A stretch of DNA of 51,891 bases, taken from positions 1 to 51,891 of IMG/VR virus record IMGVR_UViG_3300021363_000006. One strand, 5' to 3'. Made by a program: the position numbers and the translations under genes. The DNA comes from a virus. Under the pieces are notes generated by a model. It worked only from the letters and a program-made list of their open reading frames with translations. It had not been told where the DNA came from and searched no databases. Below, piece after piece: positions 13,949 to 21,498 of the stretch. Each line of letters begins with the position of its first letter. The stretch's first letter is position 1.

Positions 13949-14467
13949 ATGGCAAACAGGTACAACGACGAGTACAACGACTACGGAAATCCTACGGGTC
14001 GGTATGTCTTCCCGGACCCTGCCCCGGCAAGAACCACAGGGAGGCTGGGAAGCTTCAGACCTGTAACTGAGAAGGTCAAGGCAGTCGATCCGGAACTAGC
14101 AGAGGAGATCGAGATGAGTGCACTGAATCGCTACCAGATAGACCCGAACACGGCTGAGGCTCTCGAGCGTCGTGCCGATGCTATGCTGAAGCGTGCCGCA
14201 GAGATGCGCGCCAAGACCGAGCGCTTTGGCATCGACGACTTCCCAGATGGCTCCGTCATCATTTTCGACAAGGTCTTCCACGAGTATGGAGGCCGACCGA
14301 TCAGTCCGTCGAAGCCGTACCACTACGCAGCCATGAAGTTCGGCGGCGTATGGAACACTACCGGCCCGAAGTCTCCGAAGGCCTACACCTGGGAGGAACT
14401 CATCAACTGGATGGGTGAAGGTGTACAGGAGATTTACTACGTCAACGAGATCACGAGGTTCGTCTAG
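13949..14467 (+). CDS. Hypothetical protein, 172 aa
   Basis: N-terminal 45 residues are disordered and Asn/Tyr/Pro-rich. A helix (ALERRADAMLKRAAEMRAKT) and a folded C-terminal domain (about 95-172) follow. The domain contains FPDGSVIIFDKVF and WNTTGPKSPKAYTWEEL, which resembles small phage proteins with a beta-barrel-like fold. A copy of the ACCACAGGG word lies near residue 30. Function unknown. Confidence 0.65.
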   Translation: MANRYNDEYNDYGNPTGRYVFPDPAPARTTGRLGSFRPVTEKVKAVDPELAEEIEMSALNRYQIDPNTAEALERRADAMLKRAAEMRAKTERFGIDDFPDGSVIIFDKVFHEYGGRPISPSKPYHYAAMKFGGVWNTTGPKSPKAYTWEELINWMGEGVQEIYYVNEITRFV

Positions 14468-14628
14468 TGAGTACGAAAGGGCTAATTGGACTGGAGCTAG
14501 GTATCGCAGTCTGGTGCGTACTCTGGATTTGGGCTATTTGGTACTTTGGCTGGAAGGCTGATAAGCACAGGGATCTGCTTCAGGCGGGCCGACCCGACGC
14601 CCACCCTGACGACTTCGAGGGGCACTGA
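14467..14628 (+). CDS. Tiny single-pass membrane protein
   Basis: Fifty-three residues from a GTG coupled to the previous TAG. Trp-rich helix (LGIAVWCVLWIWAIWYFGW) followed by a polar tail ending DDFEGH. Overlaps the next ATG by one base. Confidence 0.55.
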   Translation: MSTKGLIGLELGIAVWCVLWIWAIWYFGWKADKHRDLLQAGRPDAHPDDFEGH

Positions 14629-14858
14629 TGGCATACAAGGTACTACGCCTGCTCGAGTACACCTATGACACCGTGGAGGATGCTGACGAAGACATGCAGC
14701 GTTGGTACGTACCTCCTGTAGGTGCGAAGAAGTTCAACCCCAACAACCGAGGCATCCGATCTACAGTCATCCAGTACCCGTTCAAGGAGGAAACAGATGG
14801 AGAACAAGACGCCTCCAATGAAGCGACTAGCTGTCGTCTTAAGCCCTCAGGCTGCTAG
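14628..14858 (+). CDS. Hypothetical protein
   Basis: Seventy-six residues beginning MAYKVLRLLEYTYDTVEDAD. The first 58 residues look folded (acidic patch, then NPNNRGIRSTVIQYPF), and the last ones overlap the next gene by 62 bases. Similar short proteins are common in actinobacterial phages. No function known. Confidence 0.6.
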   Translation: MAYKVLRLLEYTYDTVEDADEDMQRWYVPPVGAKKFNPNNRGIRSTVIQYPFKEETDGEQDASNEATSCRLKPSGC

Positions 14859-15060
14859 TCACTTCGGTGTCTGCGACCAGGGAGATACCATCGTGTTCTG
14901 GGAGGACGAGGGTAGTTGGTCGGTTCAGTTCTACGGGCTACGGATGACCTACACAGGGAAGAACTCCGACCGGAATAAGGGCGACACACAAACCATCGTG
15001 TGGCAGTCCATCGTGTTCTTCGAAGAAACAAGCATGTCGAGGTGGTCGCATGACGGTTAG
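14797..15060 (+). CDS. Hypothetical protein
   Basis: Eighty-seven residues, ATG six bases after an AAGGAGG ribosome site located inside the preceding gene. Beta-rich, with several Trp and Phe. Not recognised. Confidence 0.55.
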   Translation: MENKTPPMKRLAVVLSPQAASHFGVCDQGDTIVFWEDEGSWSVQFYGLRMTYTGKNSDRNKGDTQTIVWQSIVFFEETSMSRWSHDG

Positions 15061-15466
15061 AGTTGTCCTGGAGTTCAAGGACGAAGTGGAAGCCAAGAGG
15101 TTCTGTAAGGCATCTCTGCTTAGTGGAATAGGAATGGTTGAGGCCTGCGCAGATAGTGTTCGCTGGATCAGTAACGAGACCCTCGAACTCATCGGGGTCT
15201 TCAAGAAGCCTACCCTCTACTGCAACCCTTCTGATGGTCACCGTGGCAAGAAGACTTCCGGTGGATGGGCCCGTGGCAAGAAGTACGGCTGGTGGGTCTG
15301 TGGTATCTGTGGGAAGCCGACTGAGCGTTGGGCGAACGGCGACCTCTGGCCTTACAGTATGGGCTTCAACCTGTTGCCGAAGTCCATCTCGAGGTGGGCT
15401 AGGCCTGATTGGGATACAGCTACGCAATGGACTGAAGAGGATTTAGGGTGTTCTGGGCAGGAGTAA
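15050..15466 (+). CDS. Zinc-ribbon-containing hypothetical protein
   Basis: A protein of 138 residues. CNPSDGHRGKK (near 60) and WWVCGICGKPTERW (near 84) supply three Cys and a His for a zinc ribbon. The N-terminal part (VVLEFKDEVEAKRFC) resembles the start of the gene at 15516 (VTIEFNTEESAQIFYD). The two may share a domain by duplication. Confidence 0.6.
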   Translation: MTVRVVLEFKDEVEAKRFCKASLLSGIGMVEACADSVRWISNETLELIGVFKKPTLYCNPSDGHRGKKTSGGWARGKKYGWWVCGICGKPTERWANGDLWPYSMGFNLLPKSISRWARPDWDTATQWTEEDLGCSGQE

Positions 15467-15519
15467 TTGTCGGAATAGTGATAGGCATAGGTTTCTACTA
15501 CTACCTAGAGAGGTTATGA
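15448..15519 (+). CDS. Tiny membrane peptide
   Basis: Twenty-three residues from a GTG: nearly one hydrophobic helix (FWAGVIVGIVIGIGFYYY) with a LERL end. Overlaps both neighbours. Very short, so confidence is limited, but it follows the same pattern as the other tiny membrane genes here. Confidence 0.45.
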   Translation: MFWAGVIVGIVIGIGFYYYLERL

Positions 15520-15992
15520 TGGGTAAAGTTGTCACAATCGAGTTCAATACAGAAGAGTCTGCACAGATCTTCTACGACTGGTCGACAAGGCAAGACCACA
15601 TATTTGGCGATCCAGTAGTTAAGTCAGTTGAGCTAGACTGGCACACTCCTCACGAGCTGTACGAGCACCGCTATCACCTGTACCGTGCGCTTGTCTTTAG
15701 CGGAATCTACCGCTTCAAGTCTTGGCGATCTAGACTTCACCATGACGAGACGATGTTCGAGGACTCGTTCATCGTAGGTATCAACCTCGTCACGGGCATA
15801 AGCTCTAAACGGAATGACATCACTTACCACTTGCCCCTCTCGTGGTGGGAGTCGTTCGACGGCATTACGACCTACGACAAGGCGCCAGAGTATGACGGAG
15901 CATCGCCTGAGGAGGGTCTTCGCCGGCTAGAAGCATTCGTCGATGCGAATAAGGAGCCTAACCGTATGTACGGAGGGGATAGATTCGCGTGA
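15516..15992 (+). CDS. Hypothetical protein, 157-158 aa
   Basis: Two ATGs in a row (15516 and 15519). Starts with VVTIEFNTEESAQIFYD, similar to the first domain of the gene at 15050. The rest is polar with several Trp and His. No function recognised. Confidence 0.6.
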   Translation: MMGKVVTIEFNTEESAQIFYDWSTRQDHIFGDPVVKSVELDWHTPHELYEHRYHLYRALVFSGIYRFKSWRSRLHHDETMFEDSFIVGINLVTGISSKRNDITYHLPLSWWESFDGITTYDKAPEYDGASPEEGLRRLEAFVDANKEPNRMYGGDRFA

Positions 15993-16014
15993 CAGATGGT
16001 CGTCTAGGACGTAG

Positions 16015-16043
16015 TTGACTTTCAAGAGAGTCCACTATATAAT
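16015..16043 (+). promoter_or_regulatory. Consensus promoter for the nuclease gene
   Basis: TTGACT, 17-bp spacer, TATAAT. The best match to the sigma-70 consensus seen in the window, 30 bases before the ATG at 16074, which has an AGAGGGG ribosome site. Confidence 0.85.
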
Positions 16044-16073
16044 ATAAGTATAAGCCCGCAAGAGAGGGGTAAG

Positions 16074-17294
16074 ATGCCAGACTCGGCAGTCGACATCAAC
16101 TGGTTCATCGACAAACGTCTCGTCCATGAAGTGCATACATCTGAGCGGAAAGCGTTTCGTGGATGCCGTCGTAGGTGGGACTGGTTCTCTCGGCAGAGGT
16201 ACTATCCGAAGGTGACAGAGAAGCCTCTGAGCTTCGGCATTGCCTACCACAGCGGTCTCCAGGTGTACTACGACCCGAAGAACTATGACTTCTCTCGTCT
16301 CGTCCGGACCGAACTAGCCATCGCAGCCTTCGTTGCCAAGACGAACCAGCAGCGCAAGGAGATCCTCGAGTCAGGCCTTAAGGAAGACGAAGAGGTCAAC
16401 GAGGACTTCGACGCGCGTGTCACTCTCGGCATTGGCATGTTGCGGTACCTCGCGAGTAGCATAGCACCACAGGAAGAGGAGAAGTGGACTCCCGTCGAAG
16501 TTGAAGTGGAGTTCATGGTCCCGATTCCACATCCCGAAACGAACGTCCACATGGTCTGTGGGTGTAAAATCTGCTATGAGAAGTGGATGTTGTCCGATGA
16601 GGGTAAGAGGCAACACGCATTAGGACAGCTCTGGACTGGACTTCCTGTTGTCTATGCTGGTCGCATCGACTGCTTGATGAAGGACGAGTACGGAGACCTC
16701 TGGATTGTCGACTGGAAGACAGCAGCACAGATCGACTCGTCCCTAACCTTCCTAGACCTAGACGACCAGGTCGGATCCTACCCCTGGGCCCTGTGGTCTA
16801 TTGGCATGAGGGTCCGCGGGTTTATCTGGGCGCAGCAGAAGAAGGGCTTTCCTCAGCCTCCGAAGCAGAACAAGACCACTCGGCTCGGTCGGAAGTTCTC
16901 CGTAGCTGTGGGGCAAGACACTGACTACGAGACGTATAAAGATACGGTCTCCAAGCAGGACACAGCTGCGTATGAGGAAGGGCTGTACGACCAGTTCTTG
17001 GTGTTCCTGAAGAACGAGAACATCAAGTTCTTCCACCGTGAGCCTATCATGAAGACGGAGGAGGAGTTCCTCCAGCTGCAGAAGAACCTCGGCCAGGAAG
17101 TCCTTGACATGCTACGTGAGGACCTGTACCTCTATCCGAGTCCTGGACGCTTTAGTTGTGACCGTTGCACCTTCCTGGTTCCATGTGTCGAACAGACTCG
17201 AGGCGGAGACTACTTGTACGCCATCGAGACCTTGTTCGAGAAGAAGACGCCGTACTACCTTCGCGAAGAGCCTTCGACCGAGCGGTCGACCTAG
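16074..17294 (+). CDS. Cas4/RecB-like PD-(D/E)XK exonuclease
   Basis: A protein of 406 residues. ERKAFRGCRRRWDW near 24-37 and the family His in FGIAYHSGLQ near 58 come first. The catalytic core is AGRIDCLMKDEYGDLWIVDWKTA (Asp and Asp-x-Lys, about 197-219), followed by QVGSYPWALW (about 230), the QxxxY motif. A C-terminal Cys cluster (CDRCTFLVPC, about 362-371) fits the iron-sulphur site of Cas4/AddB-like nucleases. Probably a DNA-end-resecting nuclease acting with the Sak4-like ATPase. Confidence 0.85.
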   Translation: MPDSAVDINWFIDKRLVHEVHTSERKAFRGCRRRWDWFSRQRYYPKVTEKPLSFGIAYHSGLQVYYDPKNYDFSRLVRTELAIAAFVAKTNQQRKEILESGLKEDEEVNEDFDARVTLGIGMLRYLASSIAPQEEEKWTPVEVEVEFMVPIPHPETNVHMVCGCKICYEKWMLSDEGKRQHALGQLWTGLPVVYAGRIDCLMKDEYGDLWIVDWKTAAQIDSSLTFLDLDDQVGSYPWALWSIGMRVRGFIWAQQKKGFPQPPKQNKTTRLGRKFSVAVGQDTDYETYKDTVSKQDTAAYEEGLYDQFLVFLKNENIKFFHREPIMKTEEEFLQLQKNLGQEVLDMLREDLYLYPSPGRFSCDRCTFLVPCVEQTRGGDYLYAIETLFEKKTPYYLREEPSTERST

Positions 17295-17297
17295 ACT

Positions 17298-17365
17298 CCC
17301 TAGTCCTCGGTGTTCCATATCGTCAAGTGCAGGCGGGTTGGATTAACTGGCATCGAGGACTAGGG
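17298..17365 (+). terminator. Hairpin after the nuclease gene
   Basis: CCCTAGTCCTC (17298-17308) pairs with GAGGACTAGGG (17355-17365). A second overlapping pairing, GGTTGGAT (17337) with ATCCAACC (17373), competes with it. The two options could act as a terminator/antiterminator pair ahead of the glycosidase gene. Confidence 0.6.
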
Positions 17366-17400
17366 TTACTATCCAACCACAACAGGAATGGATTAGTGCC

Positions 17401-18690
17401 ATGACTGAGCAACCCGTTACCAGAACAGAGTTCAATGCACTGTCGGCCCGAGTCGACAAGTTGGACGGCGGAGTGATTGTTACTCCTCCTGTCACCTCTG
17501 TCGGATCTGTCGTCGTGACTCCTGGCGTGAACAGTGTTCATGTCGAGTGGATCGCGCCAACGGGGAAGACCCAAGCCAATGCTAGTAGCAGTCGCAATGG
17601 TGTCGACAACACCGGAGCTGGTCCCTGGACGAACAACTTCACGACCCAGACGCACGACGACTTCGACAAGCTCCTCGCTGGTACGTCCTACACGTTCACC
17701 GTCCTCGTGACCTACACGGACGGTACGAGTGAGAGCTTGACAGGAACGGGAACGCCTACGGCTCCTGTCACCGGAACAGGTACTGGCGGAGCGATCCTCG
17801 CCGGTGTCGGAGGATGGGAGAGTGGTGTCTGGGGTCGGAACGATGCCTCGACCGTCACCAAGTTCGCTTCTGATCGTGGCGCGCCGGTGAAGAACATCGG
17901 AGTGTTCCCCGATCGCAATACTGGATGGGCTGGTCTCGCCAACAACTGGTGGACCGTCTCTATCCCGGCTGGTGCCATCGCAGCCGGAGCTCACCTGTCG
18001 GTGGCTCTCCCGCTGTGGCCCGAGTCGGGCAGTTCGGGTCTGGGTTCGGCTACTGACCAGCAGTGGAGGGACATCGCCAACAGCATCAAGGCGGTCGACC
18101 CAACGGCGCACATCCGGCTAGGCTGGGAGATGAACCTAGGGAACAACTGGCACATCTCCGCAGGCAACCGTTCAGCCTGGATCGCCGAGTGGCGCCGCGC
18201 AGCCACCCTGATGAAGTCCGTCGCTCCCGGTTTCCGCTTCTGCTGGAACCCCAACAGTGGTGGGGACCAGACTGGGACGAGCTCTCGTTCGGCCTTCCAG
18301 GCGGTCAAGGACTTGTGCTACTCATACGGCATCGACAGCTACGACGCGTGGCCGGGATGTAACACCACCACAGGGCTCAACGTGCACAAGACTGGCGTTG
18401 GATTCCTGGGCGAGAGCTACGCCTATGCCAAGGCCAATGGAGTCAAGTTCGCTCTTCCGGAATGGGCGCCAACGAATGGATCTGCCTGGGCAGGCAGCCA
18501 GGGTGGCGACGACCCAACCTACGTCAAGTACTACATGGAGTTCATGCGAGGGCATGCGACTGACATGGCGTTCGATTGCTACTTCTTCGAGCCGCAGGGC
18601 TATCTCCGCTCTGACATCTTTACTGGTAACATGCCAAACGCTTCTGCTGAGTATCGCAACCAGTGCACCAACGCCGTCGGTGTTCAGTAA
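17401..18690 (+). CDS. GH26-like glycoside hydrolase with fibronectin III domain (tail or secreted depolymerase)
   Basis: A protein of 429 residues. A short N-terminal helix (TEFNALSARVDKLDGG) like those of phage tail-tip proteins is followed by an Fn3 domain (about 30-122) and a Gly/Thr linker. A TIM-barrel-like catalytic domain (about 130-425) completes it. RLGWEMN (Glu near 243) and ALPEWAP (Glu near 354) match the acid/base and nucleophile regions of GH26 beta-mannanase-like enzymes. It may cut mannan- or arabinan-type surface polymers. No signal peptide is seen. Its place among early rightward genes, away from the tail operon, is unusual. Confidence 0.7.
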   Translation: MTEQPVTRTEFNALSARVDKLDGGVIVTPPVTSVGSVVVTPGVNSVHVEWIAPTGKTQANASSSRNGVDNTGAGPWTNNFTTQTHDDFDKLLAGTSYTFTVLVTYTDGTSESLTGTGTPTAPVTGTGTGGAILAGVGGWESGVWGRNDASTVTKFASDRGAPVKNIGVFPDRNTGWAGLANNWWTVSIPAGAIAAGAHLSVALPLWPESGSSGLGSATDQQWRDIANSIKAVDPTAHIRLGWEMNLGNNWHISAGNRSAWIAEWRRAATLMKSVAPGFRFCWNPNSGGDQTGTSSRSAFQAVKDLCYSYGIDSYDAWPGCNTTTGLNVHKTGVGFLGESYAYAKANGVKFALPEWAPTNGSAWAGSQGGDDPTYVKYYMEFMRGHATDMAFDCYFFEPQGYLRSDIFTGNMPNASAEYRNQCTNAVGVQ

Positions 18691-18747
18691 CTGAGAGCGC
18701 TTCTCCTAGCACTACGCAAGTATCCAACCCAACCGAAAGGACTTGTA

Positions 18748-19329
18748 ATGCGCAAGAAACTCCTCATGATGCTGGGAGCAGTCCTATCTGTTTTCAGCCT
18801 TGCTATTGGGACCAATGCTGCATGGGCTGTGAACCAGACGCCTGTGTATCATGAGCTGTACGAAGCCAGTACTGCCCAGACGTGTTCAATTCCTTCCCAG
18901 TATGGCGGTGGGACGGTTCAAGCTCGTGCATACTGGAACTACAACAACCCCCATACTTCTGTCAAGCCTGCTCAGGTGAACTTCTCGACCAACACAACTG
19001 GGAATTGGTACACCCATTTGATGGCGATCTACTACATGGATGCCAATGGGATCAAGACCACTTCACAGTACCGTGACTACCTCATCCCAGTGGATGACCT
19101 GCCGGGAGACACCTCCTATTGGTCGATGTACAGTTCATACGACACCTTGTACCACGACACTCCATACAACGACGGGAACACGGCTACTGGGTCTGCATGG
19201 AACCCGTATGGCAACTCCAGTGCCATGCTGGTGGCCAGGTCTAACAGTCCTCACTTTCACATCGACTACAAGCTGAAGAATGGGTCAACGACCTCTTCCG
19301 TACGTACCTGTGTTGTCTACGGTCCATGA
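18748..19329 (+). CDS. Secreted protein with Sec signal peptide
   Basis: A protein of 193 residues. MRKKLLMMLGAVLSVFSLAIG then AAWA gives a clear export signal with cleavage near residue 27. The mature part is Tyr-, Ser- and Thr-rich with two Cys (TAQTCSIP and RTCVVYGP) that can bridge the two ends, and no catalytic motif is seen. AACCGAAAGGAC is the ribosome site. It directly follows the glycosidase and precedes another secreted protein with the same MRKK start. Confidence 0.8.
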   Translation: MRKKLLMMLGAVLSVFSLAIGTNAAWAVNQTPVYHELYEASTAQTCSIPSQYGGGTVQARAYWNYNNPHTSVKPAQVNFSTNTTGNWYTHLMAIYYMDANGIKTTSQYRDYLIPVDDLPGDTSYWSMYSSYDTLYHDTPYNDGNTATGSAWNPYGNSSAMLVARSNSPHFHIDYKLKNGSTTSSVRTCVVYGP

Positions 19330-19349
19330 TCCTGAGAGAAGGAAAAGTC

Positions 19350-19793
19350 ATGCGTAAGAAGTTCTCCATCATCATTGCTACTATGTTAGCCTGCATCGGG
19401 GCCCTGACCCTCACTCCTGCAGCCAACGCCGACACCTACCACTATGTTGACATGGCTTGTACTAGTGGTGGGTCAACGTTCAAGATCCATCAGCAGTACG
19501 TTAGCCATCTCCCGTACTTCCCCAGCAATGTCACGGAGTTTGCCTCTTGGGACAGCGACCCGAGAGCACTGTTCAACCGTGTGATGATCTCTGAGAGCTA
19601 TACAGATCACGGCCCTTGGGTTGAGCTGTACTCGTTCGGCGGGTCTTCCACTACGGTCGACGACGTCGCAAGCCATGGGAGCAACGTGGTCTCTGAGACC
19701 TTCGAGTCTGGGAAGTGGCTTCGGCTAAGTGTCTGGGGAGGTGTAGGCGGCTCTACGGATAGTTGTGTGAGCAACGCCAGACACACCTACTAG
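19350..19793 (+). CDS. Secreted protein with Sec signal peptide
   Basis: A protein of 147 residues starting MRKKFSIIIATMLACIGALT, with cleavage probably after ANA near 28-30. The GAGAGAAGG ribosome site is just upstream. Two Cys lie near the ends of the mature part (MACTSGG and DSCVSNARH), the same layout as the preceding gene. Either two small paralogues or two proteins of similar design. Possible roles: surface exclusion or coating; not shown by sequence. Confidence 0.78.
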   Translation: MRKKFSIIIATMLACIGALTLTPAANADTYHYVDMACTSGGSTFKIHQQYVSHLPYFPSNVTEFASWDSDPRALFNRVMISESYTDHGPWVELYSFGGSSTTVDDVASHGSNVVSETFESGKWLRLSVWGGVGGSTDSCVSNARHTY

Positions 19794-19800
19794 CACCAAG

Positions 19801-19915
19801 GCCCCTGCTACAAAAGAGCTGCCAGCAGATGTAGACGAACTGTACTGCCTGGGCAGACTGGTGTAATGGCTTCACTGAGGTGAAGCTACAGCCCGATCGA
19901 GTCGGGCCAGGGGCA
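19801..19915 (+). ncRNA. tRNA-like structured RNA (unclassified)
   Basis: GCCCCTG (19801-19807) pairs with CAGGGGC (19908-19914) as a 7-bp closing stem. Abutting it on the inside is a 5-7-5 arm, GCCCG-ATCGAGT-CGGGC (19891-19907), like a T-arm whose first loop base is A and not T. Further hairpins: 19808-19834 (CTACA/TGTAG), 19845-19856 (CTGC/GCAG) and 19869-19886 (GCTTCAC/GTGAAGC). Unlike a normal tRNA it is 115 nt long, has no ordinary D-arm or 7-base anticodon loop, and lacks CCA. A degenerate tRNA or a new small RNA are both possible. Confidence 0.45.
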
Positions 19916-19950
19916 CGCTATGCTAGACATAGCCAGACAGAAGGAGAACG

Positions 19951-20751
19951 ATGACGACTCTCTCGCCAGGCAGAACCTTGGGCGGCGTATCCGTTCAGAA
20001 GGTAGCCAACAGGGATCCGTTCCTGAACATCCTGGTCTATGCAGACTCAGGAACAGGTAAGACAGTGCTCGCTGGGTCAGCAGATGACGTTCCAGCGATG
20101 CGGAAGGTTATCGTCGTCGACGTGGAAGGTGGTACGGAATCGCTTCGGCGGACCTACCCCAACTGCGACGTCGTCCGAGCACCTTCCTGGAGAGCAATGC
20201 AGGAAGTGTACAACGAACTGCATCGTGGCGGTCACGGGTACAGTACTGTGGTTGTTGACTCTCTGACTGAGGTTCAGAAGTTCAACATGTACAACATCAT
20301 GACGGACCTCGTCGCCAAGAAGACTGACGAGGGCAAGGAAGTCGATCCTGACATCCCATCCGTTCGTGAGTGGGGGAAGAACATCGAGCAGATGCGAAAG
20401 TACATCCGCGCGATGCGAGACCTCCCCATGCATACCATCTTTACAGCCTTGTTGCGTACTGACAAGGACGAGAAGACAGGTGCAACAACGTTAAAGCCTA
20501 TGCTCAGTGGCAAGCTCGCTGACGAGGTGGCAGCGTTTCTCGATGTCGTAGGGTTCTACTACGTCAAAGAGATCGTCCAAGAGGGTGGAGAGAACGAACT
20601 GCGTCGCGTTCTCTTGACCCGCAAGACTGCAAGACACGTGGCAAAGGATCGTAGTGGCAAGCTAGATATGCTGATCCAGAACCCGACGATGCAGATGCTG
20701 TTCGACCAGATGTACAACAAGACAACGACACCGAAAGAAGGAACAAACTGA
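19951..20751 (+). CDS. Sak4-like RecA-fold ATPase (recombination mediator)
   Basis: A protein of 266 residues. Walker A YADSGTGKTVL at about 29-39 and a Walker B strand TVVVDSL near 94 mark the AAA_24/Sak4 group of phage single-strand annealing ATPases. KEGGTN-type polar end. The next gene is ATG-coupled and is the usual SSB-like partner, so the two likely act in phage recombination with the Cas4-like nuclease. Start ATG follows an AAGGAG ribosome site seven bases upstream. Confidence 0.88.
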   Translation: MTTLSPGRTLGGVSVQKVANRDPFLNILVYADSGTGKTVLAGSADDVPAMRKVIVVDVEGGTESLRRTYPNCDVVRAPSWRAMQEVYNELHRGGHGYSTVVVDSLTEVQKFNMYNIMTDLVAKKTDEGKEVDPDIPSVREWGKNIEQMRKYIRAMRDLPMHTIFTALLRTDKDEKTGATTLKPMLSGKLADEVAAFLDVVGFYYVKEIVQEGGENELRRVLLTRKTARHVAKDRSGKLDMLIQNPTMQMLFDQMYNKTTTPKEGTN

Positions 20752-21338
20752 TGGCGCGTGATGACGATATGCAGGTTGTCGACGAGGATCTCCTTCCCGA
20801 CGGAGCTTCGCTCGACGATGTGGACAGCGGTGGCGATGACTTCGACATCACTGAGCTTCGTGTTGACTTCTCGGAGAAGGAGTCTTCCTCTGAAGCAAGG
20901 GACTTCGAGCCGCTTCCCTCCGGTAAGTACCTCGTCGCGGTGACTGAGATCACCATCCAGACCTGCGGTCCGAAGAGCAAGAACCCCGGCAAGAAGTTCT
21001 ACAACCTGCAGCTCACTGTGCAGGAGGGCAAGTACGAGAACCGGAAGCTCTTCGCGAACGTCATGCTCTTCAACGGTGCGCTATACTCTCTCGTCCAGAT
21101 CCTCAAGGCGATGGGTCTGCCGTATCAGGGTTCAGGTGTCAAGGTGCCCACGCCTGAGCAGCTCGAGGGCGAGCAGTTCATCGTCAGCGTCCAGAAGATG
21201 GTGGACAAGTACAAGATGGACAAGGAGGACTGGGACCCCAAGGAACCCAAGCCCTTCAAGAACGAGGTCAAGTCGTTCGCCAAGGCGCCTAACACTGGCA
21301 GCATGGTGCAGTCCGGTGGCAACGACCTGATGCCGTAA
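20751..21338 (+). CDS. DUF669-like single-strand DNA-binding partner
   Basis: A protein of 195 residues. An acidic N-terminus (about 1-50) is followed by the domain FEPLPSGKYLVAVTEI ... YNLQLTVQEGKYENRKLFAN (about 60-115), typical of DUF669 proteins found beside Sak4. An acidic or Lys-rich tail follows. Probably an OB-fold SSB-type protein. GC-rich codons suggest good expression. Confidence 0.8.
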   Translation: MARDDDMQVVDEDLLPDGASLDDVDSGGDDFDITELRVDFSEKESSSEARDFEPLPSGKYLVAVTEITIQTCGPKSKNPGKKFYNLQLTVQEGKYENRKLFANVMLFNGALYSLVQILKAMGLPYQGSGVKVPTPEQLEGEQFIVSVQKMVDKYKMDKEDWDPKEPKPFKNEVKSFAKAPNTGSMVQSGGNDLMP

Positions 21339-21498
21339 CACAGCACCACAGGGTGGGCCGGGCATCTTAGGCTAAGCGCACAAGCGTGAGGAAACCGGGA
21401 TGGGTAACAGTCAGTATTGCGTGTTAGACCCGGGAGTGGGAGGACTTGCAAGTGGTACCCCACACTGTACTACAACAACGAGAGACAGGCGGAGCTGA
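21339..21498 (+). other. Intergenic leader with possible small ORF
   Basis: A 160-base gap before the primase gene. It holds one ACCACAGGG word (21345) and an ORF of 32 residues (21400-21498) with GAGGAAA ahead of its ATG. A different frame of the same bases reads RTCKWYPTLYYNNERQAELNG, which looks more protein-like but lacks a good start. I cannot decide between a real small gene and an untranslated leader. Confidence 0.3.

Noticed and set aside
19801-19915. Ordinary tRNA gene
   Set aside because: Length 115 nt, no standard D-arm or 7-base anticodon loop with T33, and an atypical T-loop; kept as tRNA-like RNA only.
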